Notes: generated from the sequence alone by a model not told the origin. DNA of 64,000 nt from HKCCE3408 sp038530555 (GCA_038530555.1 JBCBCN010000010.1:43148-107147); one strand, 5' to 3'; numbered from the stretch's first letter, positions 24,689 to 35,579 are shown. Program-made: numbers and translations.

Positions 24689-26692
24689 TCAATTCAAGTT
24701 CGCGATCAGCCTGCTGTGGCGGTCAAACTCTTTGACAAGTTGGCCAAGCTCTCCAAAGCCCCTGGCCCGCAACATCGGCAGCGTTTTGGTCAAGACCTGC
24801 GCTGTCCCCAGGGCATCACCCAAAGCTGTATGACGCGCGGCATCCGGGATCGTGATGTCGAGCCGCTTGCACAGCGCATCCAGAGTGTGGGTCGCGGATG
24901 CACCAAACAAAATCGCCGAGATCAGGACCGTGTCGAGGATCGGCTGATCAAAGCTTTTGCCAAGTTCGGCCTCGCGTCGCCTGAGGAAGGCCATGTCGAA
25001 GGGCGCATTATGGGCCACAAGAATGGCGCCCGAGGCATAGGCGTGGAAGGCGCCGATCACCTCGCCGGGCGTGGGGGCATCCTGCACCATCTGCGTGTCT
25101 ATGCCGTGCACATCCCGCGAGGCTTTCGGGATGGGACGTCCGGGATTGACCAGAGTGTCAAAAGTCTCGTGTTCGAGGATCCGGCCATTGACCACGCGCA
25201 CAGCGGCAAGCTGACAAATCTCATCGTGCTCCGGCGAAAGGCCTGTGGTTTCACTGTCGAAAACCGCAAAGGTCAGCGCGTCGAGCGGGCGCCCGGCCAG
25301 GGCGTCAGGCAAGACGACCGAGCGGGTCAGCTCGAAGTCGTACTCCACCAAAGCCGGGGCGAGATAGGGCGCCTTGGCGCGCATCAGCCGGAGATGAAGT
25401 CCGTCCGCGGCGCGAAGCTCCGTACCATGGCAATGCAAAACGTCGTGGCCAGAGAACTGACTTTGACCGGGGCTCAGCGGTGTCGCAAGCCACCGCGCCA
25501 TGAGATCGGCGGGCGGGTCCTCGGCATCGCTCAACAGGCGCAAATCAGCGCACGCTTCGTCCTGGCCCGGATAGGGGTTGGGAACGAGGGTCAGCCGTAA
25601 CGCACCCGCCCCGGCATTGGTCCAATCCAGCGCGATCCGTTCCAGCAGCCGCACAATTGCGAAACCGTCGCACCGCAAGGACAAATCTGGCAGGTCGCAG
25701 GTCAGCTCGATCCCTTTCCGTGACAGCCTTTGGCGCAGGGCAGCACCTAGATCCGCTGCAGCAAGCGCCTCCATCGGCCACCATTGCGTGTCAGTTGGCG
25801 CCTTGCGCGCTTCGATCTCGGCCAGGCGATGGCCTAGCTCTTCTGTCTGAGCCCCTTCCGGCAAGGCTGCGACAGCCGCGTGTCCGACCTCGATTGCTGC
25901 CGACAGGAGATGCGCGCGTTCGGCATGGATCGCGAGATCCGATGAGACATCGCGCAGGGTCAGAATATAGCCGGGTTCGGAGGCGTCCTCTTCCGCCACG
26001 GCGAGCAGCCGCATCCGCGCTTCGAGCAGACGTGCGGCACGGCCTGAGGAGACCAGAATATCGGCCCCTTGCGGCTGTGCCGCATCACATAGACGCCCGT
26101 AGGCCTGACGGATCGGCGCCATTTTCAGAAAGGAGCCAAGCGGGCGATCCAGACCGAACTCCGCCCCATCCGCCAGCAAGACCTGAGCGCGCGCGTTGTA
26201 GAGTCGGATTTTGTCGTCCGGGCCGCAAAAGACCACGCCGGTCGGCACCTCGGCCAGCATCGCGGCAAGCTGTGCCTTTTCTCTTCCCGTACGGGCAATG
26301 GCGCGACCCACCTCATGCGCTGTCGCATTACGTGCTTCGCTCAACTTTTCGGTCACGGCCGCCGCCGCTGGTGCCAAGTCGCCTAGAAACCGCGCGGCCT
26401 CTCGGTCGATCTCAAGATCCACACCGCTATGGGCCCGCGCCCGGAGTTCAGCGGCAAGCCGCTCGACCGGTTTGGCGACATGGTCATCGAATTTGATCCA
26501 GACCCAGGCGGAAAGGCCAAAAATCGCGCAGATCCCGATCACCCCGGCAATCACGAAGGACGATAGCGCGGCCGGATCCGACAGCCGGAGATAACCGATG
26601 ATGAGCCCGGCCAGAAAAAGCACCGATCCGCCAAGGCAAATCAGGGCAAAGAGCAGGAAAATCCTGACACGTAGGCTCAGCATTCCGAACAT
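24689..26692 (-). CDS. Membrane sensor-like protein fused to a DEDDh 3'-5' exonuclease
   Basis: About 667 residues from the ATG at 26690-26692 (a further ATG eight codons upstream is possible). Two membrane helices (about 8-28 and 43-62) and a HAMP-like segment (KFDDHVAKPVERLAAELRARA) are followed by a PAS-like domain (about 150-265, GVVFCGPDDKIRLYNARAQVLL; ILTLRDVSSDLAIHAER). A histidine-kinase-like helical/ATPase-like part lacks clear N/G boxes. The C-terminal exonuclease (about 480-645) is intact: FDSETTGLSPEHDEICQLA, HNAPFDMAFLRRR, and HTALGDALGTAQVL, the DnaQ/epsilon motifs. The combination points to a membrane-tethered nuclease. It lies in the acetate block with the DUF294 regulator, suggesting a signalling role. 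Confidence 0.85.
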   Translation of the reverse strand: MFGMLSLRVRIFLLFALICLGGSVLFLAGLIIGYLRLSDPAALSSFVIAGVIGICAIFGLSAWVWIKFDDHVAKPVERLAAELRARAHSGVDLEIDREAARFLGDLAPAAAAVTEKLSEARNATAHEVGRAIARTGREKAQLAAMLAEVPTGVVFCGPDDKIRLYNARAQVLLADGAEFGLDRPLGSFLKMAPIRQAYGRLCDAAQPQGADILVSSGRAARLLEARMRLLAVAEEDASEPGYILTLRDVSSDLAIHAERAHLLSAAIEVGHAAVAALPEGAQTEELGHRLAEIEARKAPTDTQWWPMEALAAADLGAALRQRLSRKGIELTCDLPDLSLRCDGFAIVRLLERIALDWTNAGAGALRLTLVPNPYPGQDEACADLRLLSDAEDPPADLMARWLATPLSPGQSQFSGHDVLHCHGTELRAADGLHLRLMRAKAPYLAPALVEYDFELTRSVVLPDALAGRPLDALTFAVFDSETTGLSPEHDEICQLAAVRVVNGRILEHETFDTLVNPGRPIPKASRDVHGIDTQMVQDAPTPGEVIGAFHAYASGAILVAHNAPFDMAFLRRREAELGKSFDQPILDTVLISAILFGASATHTLDALCKRLDITIPDAARHTALGDALGTAQVLTKTLPMLRARGFGELGQLVKEFDRHSRLIANLN

Positions 26693-26746
26693 AGACGTGG
26701 GCCTCCCCTCCCACAAACCGTTCGCTTGAACTAGGCAGTCGCGACC

Positions 26747-27271
26747 TCAGCCGAAATCCTGACATGCGAATTGCAAAAACGGATCATCGTCGGCGACATC
26801 TCTCCATGGCGCGTTGATCGGCCGACCGTCCTCATCAAAGGACACATTGCCGATGAGGTCCGCGCGTCGGCTTTGATCGCAATCAAGCAGCATTGCCATC
26901 TCGATCTGCGGCGACCAGCGCTCAAATATGAAGGCGCTCATCAGGCGCAGAGCCGGCACTTCGTCGTTACTTTGCACGGATCCCGGATGCACAGCGACGA
27001 AGCTGTTGGTGAAAGGCCTGAGATAGGTCCAAGGCCGGTACCAAGACGTCACTTGGCGCGTCTCGACCACTTCGAACCCGCTCTCGAGCGCGGAGACCGT
27101 GCCGTTGTACCAATTGTATTCCGACGAGATATTGGCCAGCAGCATCATCGTGCCCGCCGCCGCAGGAACCGACCAACCGGGCATCCGGTCTTTGAACACA
27201 AGCCGCAGGATCATCGCGACGCCAGCCCCGGCGAAGCCTGCGAAGACTGTGGCAAGAAATGAAAACAACAT
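26747..27271 (-). CDS. Membrane-anchored protein of unknown function
   Basis: 174 residues. Two N-terminal hydrophobic segments (MLFSFLATVFAGFAGAGVAM and the stretch around VPAAAGTMMLLANI) are followed by a soluble region with many aromatic residues (SSEYNWYNGTVSALESGFEV, TSWYRPWTYLRPF) that probably lies in the periplasm. I recognise no family. It sits between the exonuclease fusion and the DUF294 regulator, 15 bp downstream of the latter, so it belongs to the same transcription unit. Confidence 0.7.
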   Translation of the reverse strand: MLFSFLATVFAGFAGAGVAMILRLVFKDRMPGWSVPAAAGTMMLLANISSEYNWYNGTVSALESGFEVVETRQVTSWYRPWTYLRPFTNSFVAVHPGSVQSNDEVPALRLMSAFIFERWSPQIEMAMLLDCDQSRRADLIGNVSFDEDGRPINAPWRDVADDDPFLQFACQDFG

Positions 27272-27286
27272 GTCCGGTCTATCCCA

Positions 27287-29137
27287 TCAGTTTAACGGGC
27301 CGGCCCTTTGACCGGCGGCATTCTGCATCGTTTTGATCACGACAAAGGCATCCCGCAAGTGACTTCGCTCAAAGTCGCTTAGGTCCGAGGGCGGCATGAA
27401 ATTGTCAGGCTGACGCGCTTGCTTAATCAGCTCGGCCTGGTGCTTCAGGCGTAGATCGGCGATCAGATCATAGGCTGCCAATAGGTCAGCGCCGCCTGAG
27501 CCACTGACAGTTCCGGCCTCTATCGCGGCGCGCAGGCGGGCGCGGGTGTTTGCCTGGCGAAGCTGCCCTCGCAACGCATAGATGCGGCCCAAATCGACCA
27601 CCGGCACCACGCCGTTGTGTTTGAGATCAATGGTGTTGCGATGCTCTCCGCTGCGCAGGGTCGCAAGCCCCCGGAATAGGCCCAAGGGCGGATGATGCTT
27701 GAGCGAATTGGCGGTCATATGACTGACGAAGATCGAGTTTGCCGATGCCAGGGCCAGCGTCTCTTCTTGGAGGTCGTCGAATAGACGGTGCGCGCCCCCG
27801 ATCGCGCGCAGGTCAAACATGACAGAGGCCAGCATCTGCGCCTCAGGATCGGGCCGATCGATCCAGCCGCGGAAATAGCGACGCCAGACCGCCAAGGGCT
27901 GCCGCCACCGCGGGGCGGTGGCCATCATATCGCCCGGACAATAGAAATATCCAGCCTGGTCCAAGCCGTCAGAGACATACTTGGCGAGCGCTTCGAAATA
28001 AGCGTCGTCATCCTCGGTCGCGTCATCGGCGAGGATCAGGATATTGTCCTGATCGGACACGCCGGTCTGCTCACGGCGGCCCTGACTTCCGCAGGCAAGC
28101 CAGAGATAGTCGACCGGAGGCGGGCCAAGCTCCGCTTCGCCAAGCTTCAAAAGGCGTCGCGTCGCGGCATCGGCGATATCGGTGATCAGGCGGGTGACCA
28201 CATGATGGGCGTTATGGGCACCGACCAATTGCACCAGAAGATCCGGGATCTTTGCGACCTGTCGGGCGATCTGCACGCTGTTGGGCGCGGCCGCGATATC
28301 TTGGATCAAGGCTGCGGACGATGTCGCCTGGACCTTGGTGATATCCGTTTGCGTCAGAATGCCGATTAACGAGCCTCTTTCGGTCACCGGCATATGGGTC
28401 AGGTGACCTTCGACCATTTCGTGCAGTACGTCTGAGATCAGGGCCTCAGGCGGCATGCTGATCGGATCGGCCGTCATTATCTCTGTAACCGGCGTGTCAT
28501 AGGCCCGGCCCTCGGCCAAGGCGCGGTTGGTCAGATCGCGGGTGGTCAGAATACCGATAAGCCGGTCGGACGCCCCGTCTTGCGTCACCAGAATGCACGA
28601 CACCCGGCGGCCCCGCATCGCCTGCGCTGCCTCCAAAAGTGTTGTCTCTGGCCCGCAAGTCAGGGGTGCGCGAGTCATGACATCACCCAATGCCATCGTC
28701 ATCAGGTCGCGGCGCTTGCCCGGGGCGGATTGGCCGCGCTCGAAGTAGCGCCGGAATTGTGTGTCTTCCTGCAGGAGCCGTGAGAACCACTCGACCGACA
28801 CGCGCAGCAATTCGCCTGGGCCATGGGCGCGGGCGGTGACCGGCGCGATGCCGTCGCGCATCAGGCCACGCTCCCCGAAAAAATTACTCGCCCCCAGGAT
28901 CGAAACGGTGTCGCCGTCCTGCCCGAGAATATCGATCCGGCCGGAAATGATGAGATAGAGACCTTGGACGCGCGTGCCGTGGCCATAGACGATATCGCCA
29001 TCCTGCATGCTCAAGCGCGCCGCGTCTTGGGCCAAAGCCTGACGCGTCTCGGCGGGCAGGCTGTCGAACGGATGCGTCACGGCCAGGATCCGGCCGGTCA
29101 TCTCTGCTTCGGGCGTTGGCGTGGTCTCGGCGGACAT
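27287..29137 (-). CDS. cNMP-binding/CBS/DUF294 nucleotidyltransferase-like regulator
   Basis: 616 residues from the ATG at 29135-29137, which has GAGGTG just upstream; a longer frame to 29203 is not needed. Domains in order: cyclic-nucleotide-binding fold (about 20-135, SMQDGDIVYGHGTRVQGLYLI), two CBS motifs (about 155-275, VSCILVTQDG and HMPVTERGSLIGILTQTDI), DUF294 nucleotidyltransferase-like domain with GSQGRREQTGVSDQDNILIL (the GS...DxD pattern kept), and the DUF294 C-terminal helical domain. Related to GlnD-type transferases. Its neighbours (symporter, DUF4212, acs, exonuclease) form a block seen in several proteobacteria, where it is thought to regulate acetate uptake or the switch to acetate. 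Confidence 0.9.
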   Translation of the reverse strand: MSAETTPTPEAEMTGRILAVTHPFDSLPAETRQALAQDAARLSMQDGDIVYGHGTRVQGLYLIISGRIDILGQDGDTVSILGASNFFGERGLMRDGIAPVTARAHGPGELLRVSVEWFSRLLQEDTQFRRYFERGQSAPGKRRDLMTMALGDVMTRAPLTCGPETTLLEAAQAMRGRRVSCILVTQDGASDRLIGILTTRDLTNRALAEGRAYDTPVTEIMTADPISMPPEALISDVLHEMVEGHLTHMPVTERGSLIGILTQTDITKVQATSSAALIQDIAAAPNSVQIARQVAKIPDLLVQLVGAHNAHHVVTRLITDIADAATRRLLKLGEAELGPPPVDYLWLACGSQGRREQTGVSDQDNILILADDATEDDDAYFEALAKYVSDGLDQAGYFYCPGDMMATAPRWRQPLAVWRRYFRGWIDRPDPEAQMLASVMFDLRAIGGAHRLFDDLQEETLALASANSIFVSHMTANSLKHHPPLGLFRGLATLRSGEHRNTIDLKHNGVVPVVDLGRIYALRGQLRQANTRARLRAAIEAGTVSGSGGADLLAAYDLIADLRLKHQAELIKQARQPDNFMPPSDLSDFERSHLRDAFVVIKTMQNAAGQRAGPLN

Positions 29138-29239
29138 CCCGCACCTCTTCAAACAAAGGGCGCACCCCGGGTGTGGGATGCGCCGTGATCTGCACCGGGC
29201 CACCCTGACATGGGCAGCCCGGGCTTTTGAGCCTAAGGC

Positions 29240-31030
29240 CTAGTGATCCACGGCAGCGCCAGCACCGCGCGGGACCCGAACGGATTCCACCAGGTCCTGG
29301 ATTTCCTGCGGCGGAGCAGCGGTCGCACGGCTCACCAGGAAGGCAACACCAAAGTTGAACGCTGCACCGATCGGGCCGAAATGCGTGGTCGGAATACCGA
29401 ACAGCCAGCCATCCGCATTGTCCGGCAGCATGTTGGTATCCGGGATGAAGAACCAGCCCTTGTAGATGAAGATGTACAGGCAGGTCGTCACGAGACCGGC
29501 AAGCATACCAGCCGTAGCACCGGCCGAGTTCATCCGCTTGGAGAAGATCCCCATCATCAGCGCCGGGAACAGCGAAGCTGCGGCAAGGCCGAAGGCCAAC
29601 GCCACCACCTGCGCCGCGAAGCCCGGTGGGTTGAGGCCCAGATAGACCGCGACACAGATCGCCACCGCCATCGAGATCCGGGCTGCGGTCAGTTCGCCGC
29701 CTTCCGAGATGCTCGGGTTGATGGTGGATTTGATCAGGTCGTGGCTAATCGCTGAGGAGATCGCGAGAAGCAATCCTGCCGCTGTGGACAGGGCCGCTGC
29801 GATACCACCGGCTGCGATCAAGGCAATCACCCAGCCCGGAAGCTGTGCGATCTCCGGGTTGGCCAGCACGAGGATGTCACGGTTGAAGGTGACAAGCTCA
29901 TTGCCTTCCCAGCCACGCTCAGCCGCGAGTTCGGACATGCCAGCACCGTTTTCGTTGTAGTACTGGATCTGGCCGTCGCCGTTCTTGTCTTCGACCGCCA
30001 ACAGACCGGTGACCTGCCAGGTTTCGAACCAATCGGGCAGCTCGTCCACGGCAACCGCTTCACCTTCAACGCCATCGGGCCACATCGTGGTCATGATGTT
30101 GAGACGCGCCATCGCCCCCACAGCCGGAGCCGTGAGATAAAGCAGCGCGATGAAGACCAGGGCCCAGCCAGCTGACCAGCGGGCATCCGACACTTTCGGC
30201 ACCGTGAAGAAGCGGATGATCACGTGCGGCAGACCCGCGGTACCTATCATCAGCGACAGGGTGTAAAGCGCCATCAGCCAAGGATTGGTCGTCGCCGTAT
30301 ACTCATTGAAGCCCAGATCGGTCAAAAGACCATCAAGTGTCGTGAGCAGTGGCACGCCAGCTTCGACCCCACCTGGGAGCCCATCGTTCATGCTCGAGAA
30401 CAGCCCCAGGCCCGGGATCGGGTTGCCGGTCAGCTGCAGCGAGATAAAGATCGCCGGAATGGTATAGGCCACGATCAGCACGCAGTACTGCGCCACCTGG
30501 GTGTAGGTGATGCCCTTCATGCCGCCCAAAACCGCGTAGACGAAAACGACGCCGCCCGCGATGTAGAGGCCAAGATCGATCGGCACTTCCAAGAAGCGCG
30601 AGAAGGCGATACCTGCGCCGCGCATCTGGCCGATCACATAGGTGATCGAAATGACGATGAGGCAGATAACGGCCACGATCCGTGCGGCTTGACTATAATA
30701 GCGGTCACCGATGAATTCCGGCACCGTGTACTTGCCGAACTTGCGCAGATAGGGCGCGAGCAGCATGGCCATAAGGACATAGCCGCCGGTCCAACCCATC
30801 AGGAAGAGTGAGTTGTTATAGCCGACAAAGGCGATGAGGCCTGCCATCGAGATAAACGAGGCCGCCGACATCCAGTCAGCTGCCGTTGCCATCCCGTTGA
30901 CGACCGGGTTCACACCGCGGCCAGCGGCGTAAAATTCCGACGTGGTGCCCGCGCGGGCCCAAATCGCGATCCCGAAGTAGAGCGCAAAGCTGAGCCCCAC
31001 AACGATGATATTGAGTGTTGTTTGATCCAT
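29240..31030 (-). CDS. Cation:acetate symporter (solute:sodium symporter family)
   Basis: 596 residues, VC_2705-type member of the SSS family, related to ActP. About 13 membrane helices. Family landmarks: GRGVNPVVNGMATAADWMSA, the KYTVPEFIGDRYYSQAARIV loop, LGGMKGITYTQVAQY and the GGIAAALSTAAGLLLAISSA sodium-site helix. Between two helices there is a roughly 85-residue extracytoplasmic insertion (about 312-398) with an EF-hand-like loop DKNGDGQIQYYN (348-359). It follows the 85-residue DUF4212 protein by 15 bp. Acetate or another short monocarboxylate is the inferred substrate from the nearby acs. Confidence 0.92.
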   Translation of the reverse strand: MDQTTLNIIVVGLSFALYFGIAIWARAGTTSEFYAAGRGVNPVVNGMATAADWMSAASFISMAGLIAFVGYNNSLFLMGWTGGYVLMAMLLAPYLRKFGKYTVPEFIGDRYYSQAARIVAVICLIVISITYVIGQMRGAGIAFSRFLEVPIDLGLYIAGGVVFVYAVLGGMKGITYTQVAQYCVLIVAYTIPAIFISLQLTGNPIPGLGLFSSMNDGLPGGVEAGVPLLTTLDGLLTDLGFNEYTATTNPWLMALYTLSLMIGTAGLPHVIIRFFTVPKVSDARWSAGWALVFIALLYLTAPAVGAMARLNIMTTMWPDGVEGEAVAVDELPDWFETWQVTGLLAVEDKNGDGQIQYYNENGAGMSELAAERGWEGNELVTFNRDILVLANPEIAQLPGWVIALIAAGGIAAALSTAAGLLLAISSAISHDLIKSTINPSISEGGELTAARISMAVAICVAVYLGLNPPGFAAQVVALAFGLAAASLFPALMMGIFSKRMNSAGATAGMLAGLVTTCLYIFIYKGWFFIPDTNMLPDNADGWLFGIPTTHFGPIGAAFNFGVAFLVSRATAAPPQEIQDLVESVRVPRGAGAAVDH

Positions 31031-31045
31031 GATGTGGTCGCTCCC

Positions 31046-31303
31046 TTACTCGTCCACACCATGGTCCTTGTCGATCTTGTTCATGCGGATCGCATAGAAA
31101 AAGATCAGGACCAAGAAGACGAGGATGGATCCCTGTTGCGCGAACCAAAAGCCAAGGTCCGTGCCGCCCACTGCGATACCGCTTAGAAGCGGCCGCAGCA
31201 AAATCGCAAAGCCATACGAGGCCAGCGCCCAGATCACCAAGCAAATGGTGACAAGACGCAGGTTCGCAGACCAATACGCGTTGTTGTCAGGCTTATCTGC
31301 CAT
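31046..31303 (-). CDS. DUF4212 small subunit of the cation:acetate symporter
   Basis: 85 residues with two membrane helices (LVTICLVIWALASYGFAI and GSILVFLVLIFFYAIRMNKI) joined by a loop containing GTDLGFWFAQQG. This is the standard DUF4212 pattern, a small membrane protein encoded immediately before VC_2705-type symporters and assumed to be an accessory subunit. The gap to the symporter is 15 bp. It appears to be the first gene of the block that runs through the exonuclease fusion. Confidence 0.9.
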   Translation of the reverse strand: MADKPDNNAYWSANLRLVTICLVIWALASYGFAILLRPLLSGIAVGGTDLGFWFAQQGSILVFLVLIFFYAIRMNKIDKDHGVDE

Positions 31304-31437
31304 TCGTTTCTCCCTTCGTAACCCGCCTCATTGGCCCGAGGACCCGGAGGCATCTCCACTACGGCGCTCTATTATTCCCAAGCGCCGAAGTCTCGTGCGT
31401 CACACGGCGGCTCACAGGCCTCGGTGACAATCTCTTC

Positions 31438-31464
31438 TGAGCGATCCGTTCAGCCGATCGCTCA
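31438..31464 (-). terminator. Inverted repeat downstream of acs (possible terminator)
   Basis: A 9-bp perfect stem, TGAGCGATC on one side and GATCGCTCA on the other, with a 9-base loop, lies between acs and the DUF4212 promoter region. A second hairpin (GGCCAAACGCTTGGCC, 31479-31494) is closer to the acs stop. Neither is followed by a strong T run, so termination is only suggested; an operator for the DUF4212 promoter is the alternative. Confidence 0.35.
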
Positions 31465-31501
31465 GATCAGTCGGGAACGGCCAAACGCTTGGCCGCCGCT
31501 T

Positions 31502-33442
<1,941 letters not shown>

Positions 33443-33846
33443 GCGGTCTGTCTCCCTTTCGTCTAGGCGCGTCTCCGACCCGGCAATTAGGTGTGTGATA
33501 CCCCGGCGCATTGGCTGCGCCGCGTTCTAGCGCTGGCGCTCGTGCCGGTAGACCCGCCCATCACTTCATGCCGTTCTCGGATTGCCTCCCCTAATCCGCC
33601 TTGGCTGGACCCTTCGCGATCTATGCTTGTCGGTTTCGACTTGACCATAAACGCGCGTGCCCGCCGGGCAGCCGCGGTCCTCCCCAACCGCGACTGTCCC
33701 TAGAGTTGTATTGCGGCGGCTTCACAAACTTGTAGATGAAAAAGAGCCCGGGAACGGTCTTTGTAAAATTCTTTACATTCTTGATGACTGCCGACTTCGC
33801 TCCCTCGGAACTATGAAGGCCGGTCGGAAAGCCAAAGCGCGTTGAG
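33443..33846. other. Intergenic region upstream of acs
   Basis: About 400 bases without a supported gene, between acs and a LysR gene, both on the minus strand. It should contain the acs promoter. The part near 33700-33790 is relatively AT-rich and includes a TGTAAA/TTTACA palindrome. Short frames on both strands have no recognisable product. No tRNA or riboswitch is evident. Confidence 0.5.
33762..33777. promoter_or_regulatory. 16-bp inverted repeat upstream of acs (operator candidate)
   Basis: TGTAAA, four bases, then TTTACA: perfect 6-bp half sites. It is about 320 bp upstream of the acs start in the AT-rich part of the spacer, and about 70 bp from the end of the LysR gene. A binding site for a dimeric regulator of acs is a reasonable guess; the regulator is unknown. 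Confidence 0.4.
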
Positions 33847-34812
33847 CTACCGCAGCATCTTAATCTTGCGCGTGCTTGCGATGCCTACCTCTACCGACGA
33901 CGCGACGACCTGCTGTTCTATAAGATCGCGGGCAAGGTCAGCGATGCCGCCCGGCAGGTCCGAGTGCCAGTCATCTGACGCGTAAAGCGCGATTTGACGA
34001 GAGATCTGTTTGCCCGGGAGATCGTGCATCTCGATCTGACCTGCGAAGCGACCGGCTCTCATTAGGCTCTGATGGGTCGAGATCGTCCAGCCAACCCCAC
34101 CGGCCACAAGCGCCGAGATAGACTGATTGGAGTCCAACTCAAAGCGCTGGGGCGGCTTAACGCCTTCAGTGGCGAGGTATTCGTCGATCTGTTGGCCCAT
34201 CAATTGATCGCTGTCGCGGCGAATGAACGGCATTTGAGCGAGCCCCTCAAGCCCACAGCTCACATCGGTTCCGCGCGGCACGGCAAGCACATAGGGATCG
34301 TCCAGTAGGGGGTAGGACAGAATGTAAGATGGCGGCTGCGGGATCGCGGCGCAGATCGCCATATCCAGGCCGCGGCGGTTGAGAAGATCATGCAAGACAT
34401 GGCTGGCCGCGGTGCGCAAACGAAACGAGCAGTGCAGCATGCTTTCGGCCAAACGTTCGGTCAAACGGGGGGTCACGTCATTCTCGAAATCCTCGATGAC
34501 GCCAAGGCGCAACGCGCTGAGGCCCGACAGATCCAGCGCGGTGAGGTCGCGTTGTCCCGCCCGCAACGCCGCCAAAGCCTTCTCTACACGGCGCAGAAAG
34601 ACGCGGCCCGCCGGGGTCAATTGCATCGGCCGCGTGCGGTGATCGAGGAGTTGCGCGCCCAGCGCTTCATCAAGGTTCTTGCATTGCTGAGACACAGCCG
34701 GACGCGACAGGCCCAGCGCGTCAGCCGTTTGCGCCACTGACCCAGTGCGCGCCAGCATTTCAAAAACCTCGAGGCCTTTTAGAGACACGCCTTTGAGCGG
34801 TGGATGGGACAT
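33847..34812 (-). CDS. LysR-family transcriptional regulator
   Basis: 321 residues. The N-terminal winged helix (LKGLEVFEMLARTGSVAQTADALGLS, then RPAVSQQCKNLDEALGAQLLDH) is typical. The effector domain (about 95-295) has LRLGVIEDFENDVTPRLTERLA and DMAICAAIPQPPSYILSYPLL. It follows the Ldh2-like gene by only 8 bp on the same strand, so the two are co-transcribed rather than divergent as is common for LysR genes. It may regulate its own operon; the inducer is unknown. Confidence 0.88.
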   Translation of the reverse strand: MSHPPLKGVSLKGLEVFEMLARTGSVAQTADALGLSRPAVSQQCKNLDEALGAQLLDHRTRPMQLTPAGRVFLRRVEKALAALRAGQRDLTALDLSGLSALRLGVIEDFENDVTPRLTERLAESMLHCSFRLRTAASHVLHDLLNRRGLDMAICAAIPQPPSYILSYPLLDDPYVLAVPRGTDVSCGLEGLAQMPFIRRDSDQLMGQQIDEYLATEGVKPPQRFELDSNQSISALVAGGVGWTISTHQSLMRAGRFAGQIEMHDLPGKQISRQIALYASDDWHSDLPGGIADLARDLIEQQVVASSVEVGIASTRKIKMLR

Positions 34813-34820
34813 TGGGGGCC

Positions 34821-35579
34821 TTAGGCGTTGATGATGCGTTCCAAAAGCGTGGCTTGGATGATCGTATCATCGAGGTCCAGCGAAACCGCGGAATAGCTGT
34901 GGCGCTGCGTCAAGGCCCGCGTGATCGAATTGGCCCCAGGACCCGGTAGAATGCCGATCAATGAGATTGAGCGTGCGTCTCCTGATGGGTGTTCCCCAAC
35001 CGACTTGATCGGAAGGGCGTCTGCCACCAAGGCCGTCAACGCAGCACCCCAAGGCGCCGTATCCGAGCCTTCGAGGTCGAACCGCAAAAACGGCCGGGTT
35101 TCACTTACGGCTGGCAAGATGAGAGCGGCACGCCCTGCGCCAGTTTGATCAGGTAGCGCCAACGCAGCCAATCCACGCAAAGCGATGGCCGTCGCATGGA
35201 GCACGGGCGACGGAATATCGGCACAGTTATGCACCGCGACCGTGGCAATGCCATGCGCTCGGACCGAGGTTTCAAAGGCTGGCAACCAGGCGGTGATGGC
35301 AGCATCTGCAAAACCGCGGCGCGCATCGATGCGAAAGAGTGCCGGCGCGGTGGCTTCTGCGTCCGCGATCGCGGTCGGATCCGCCAAGCCGGTGCGCACA
35401 AGTTCGATGAGGTGCGGCACCCGCTCCAGGCCCAACTCGGGCAATCCAGAGCTTTCCGCCAGGCGCACAATCTGTGCGATGCCGTCCGCCGCTTCAGGGC
35501 TTGCCCCGATGCGTGACATCACATCATAGACGAGGCTTTGCACGTCGCTGAGGCTAAGCCGCTCTAATCCATCGGCCAT
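34821..35579 (-). CDS. Ldh2/malate dehydrogenase-like protein, shortened
   Basis: 252 residues against about 330-350 for full Ldh2/YlbC dehydrogenases. The match is by pattern only: an N-terminal helical domain (SLSDVQSLVYDVMSRIGASP, LGLERVPHLIELVRTGLADP), then LFRIDARRGFADAAI and AHGIATVAVHNCADIPSPVL, which recalls the NAD-binding part of that family. The catalytic His and the full-length C-terminal region are not evident. It could be a non-catalytic or divergent member. Co-transcribed with the downstream LysR gene. Confidence 0.5.
   Translation of the reverse strand: MADGLERLSLSDVQSLVYDVMSRIGASPEAADGIAQIVRLAESSGLPELGLERVPHLIELVRTGLADPTAIADAEATAPALFRIDARRGFADAAITAWLPAFETSVRAHGIATVAVHNCADIPSPVLHATAIALRGLAALALPDQTGAGRAALILPAVSETRPFLRFDLEGSDTAPWGAALTALVADALPIKSVGEHPSGDARSISLIGILPGPGANSITRALTQRHSYSAVSLDLDDTIIQATLLERIINA

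Noticed and set aside
24590..25600. 336-codon frame opposite the exonuclease fusion
   Set aside because: Shadow of the exonuclease/PAS gene, no motifs.
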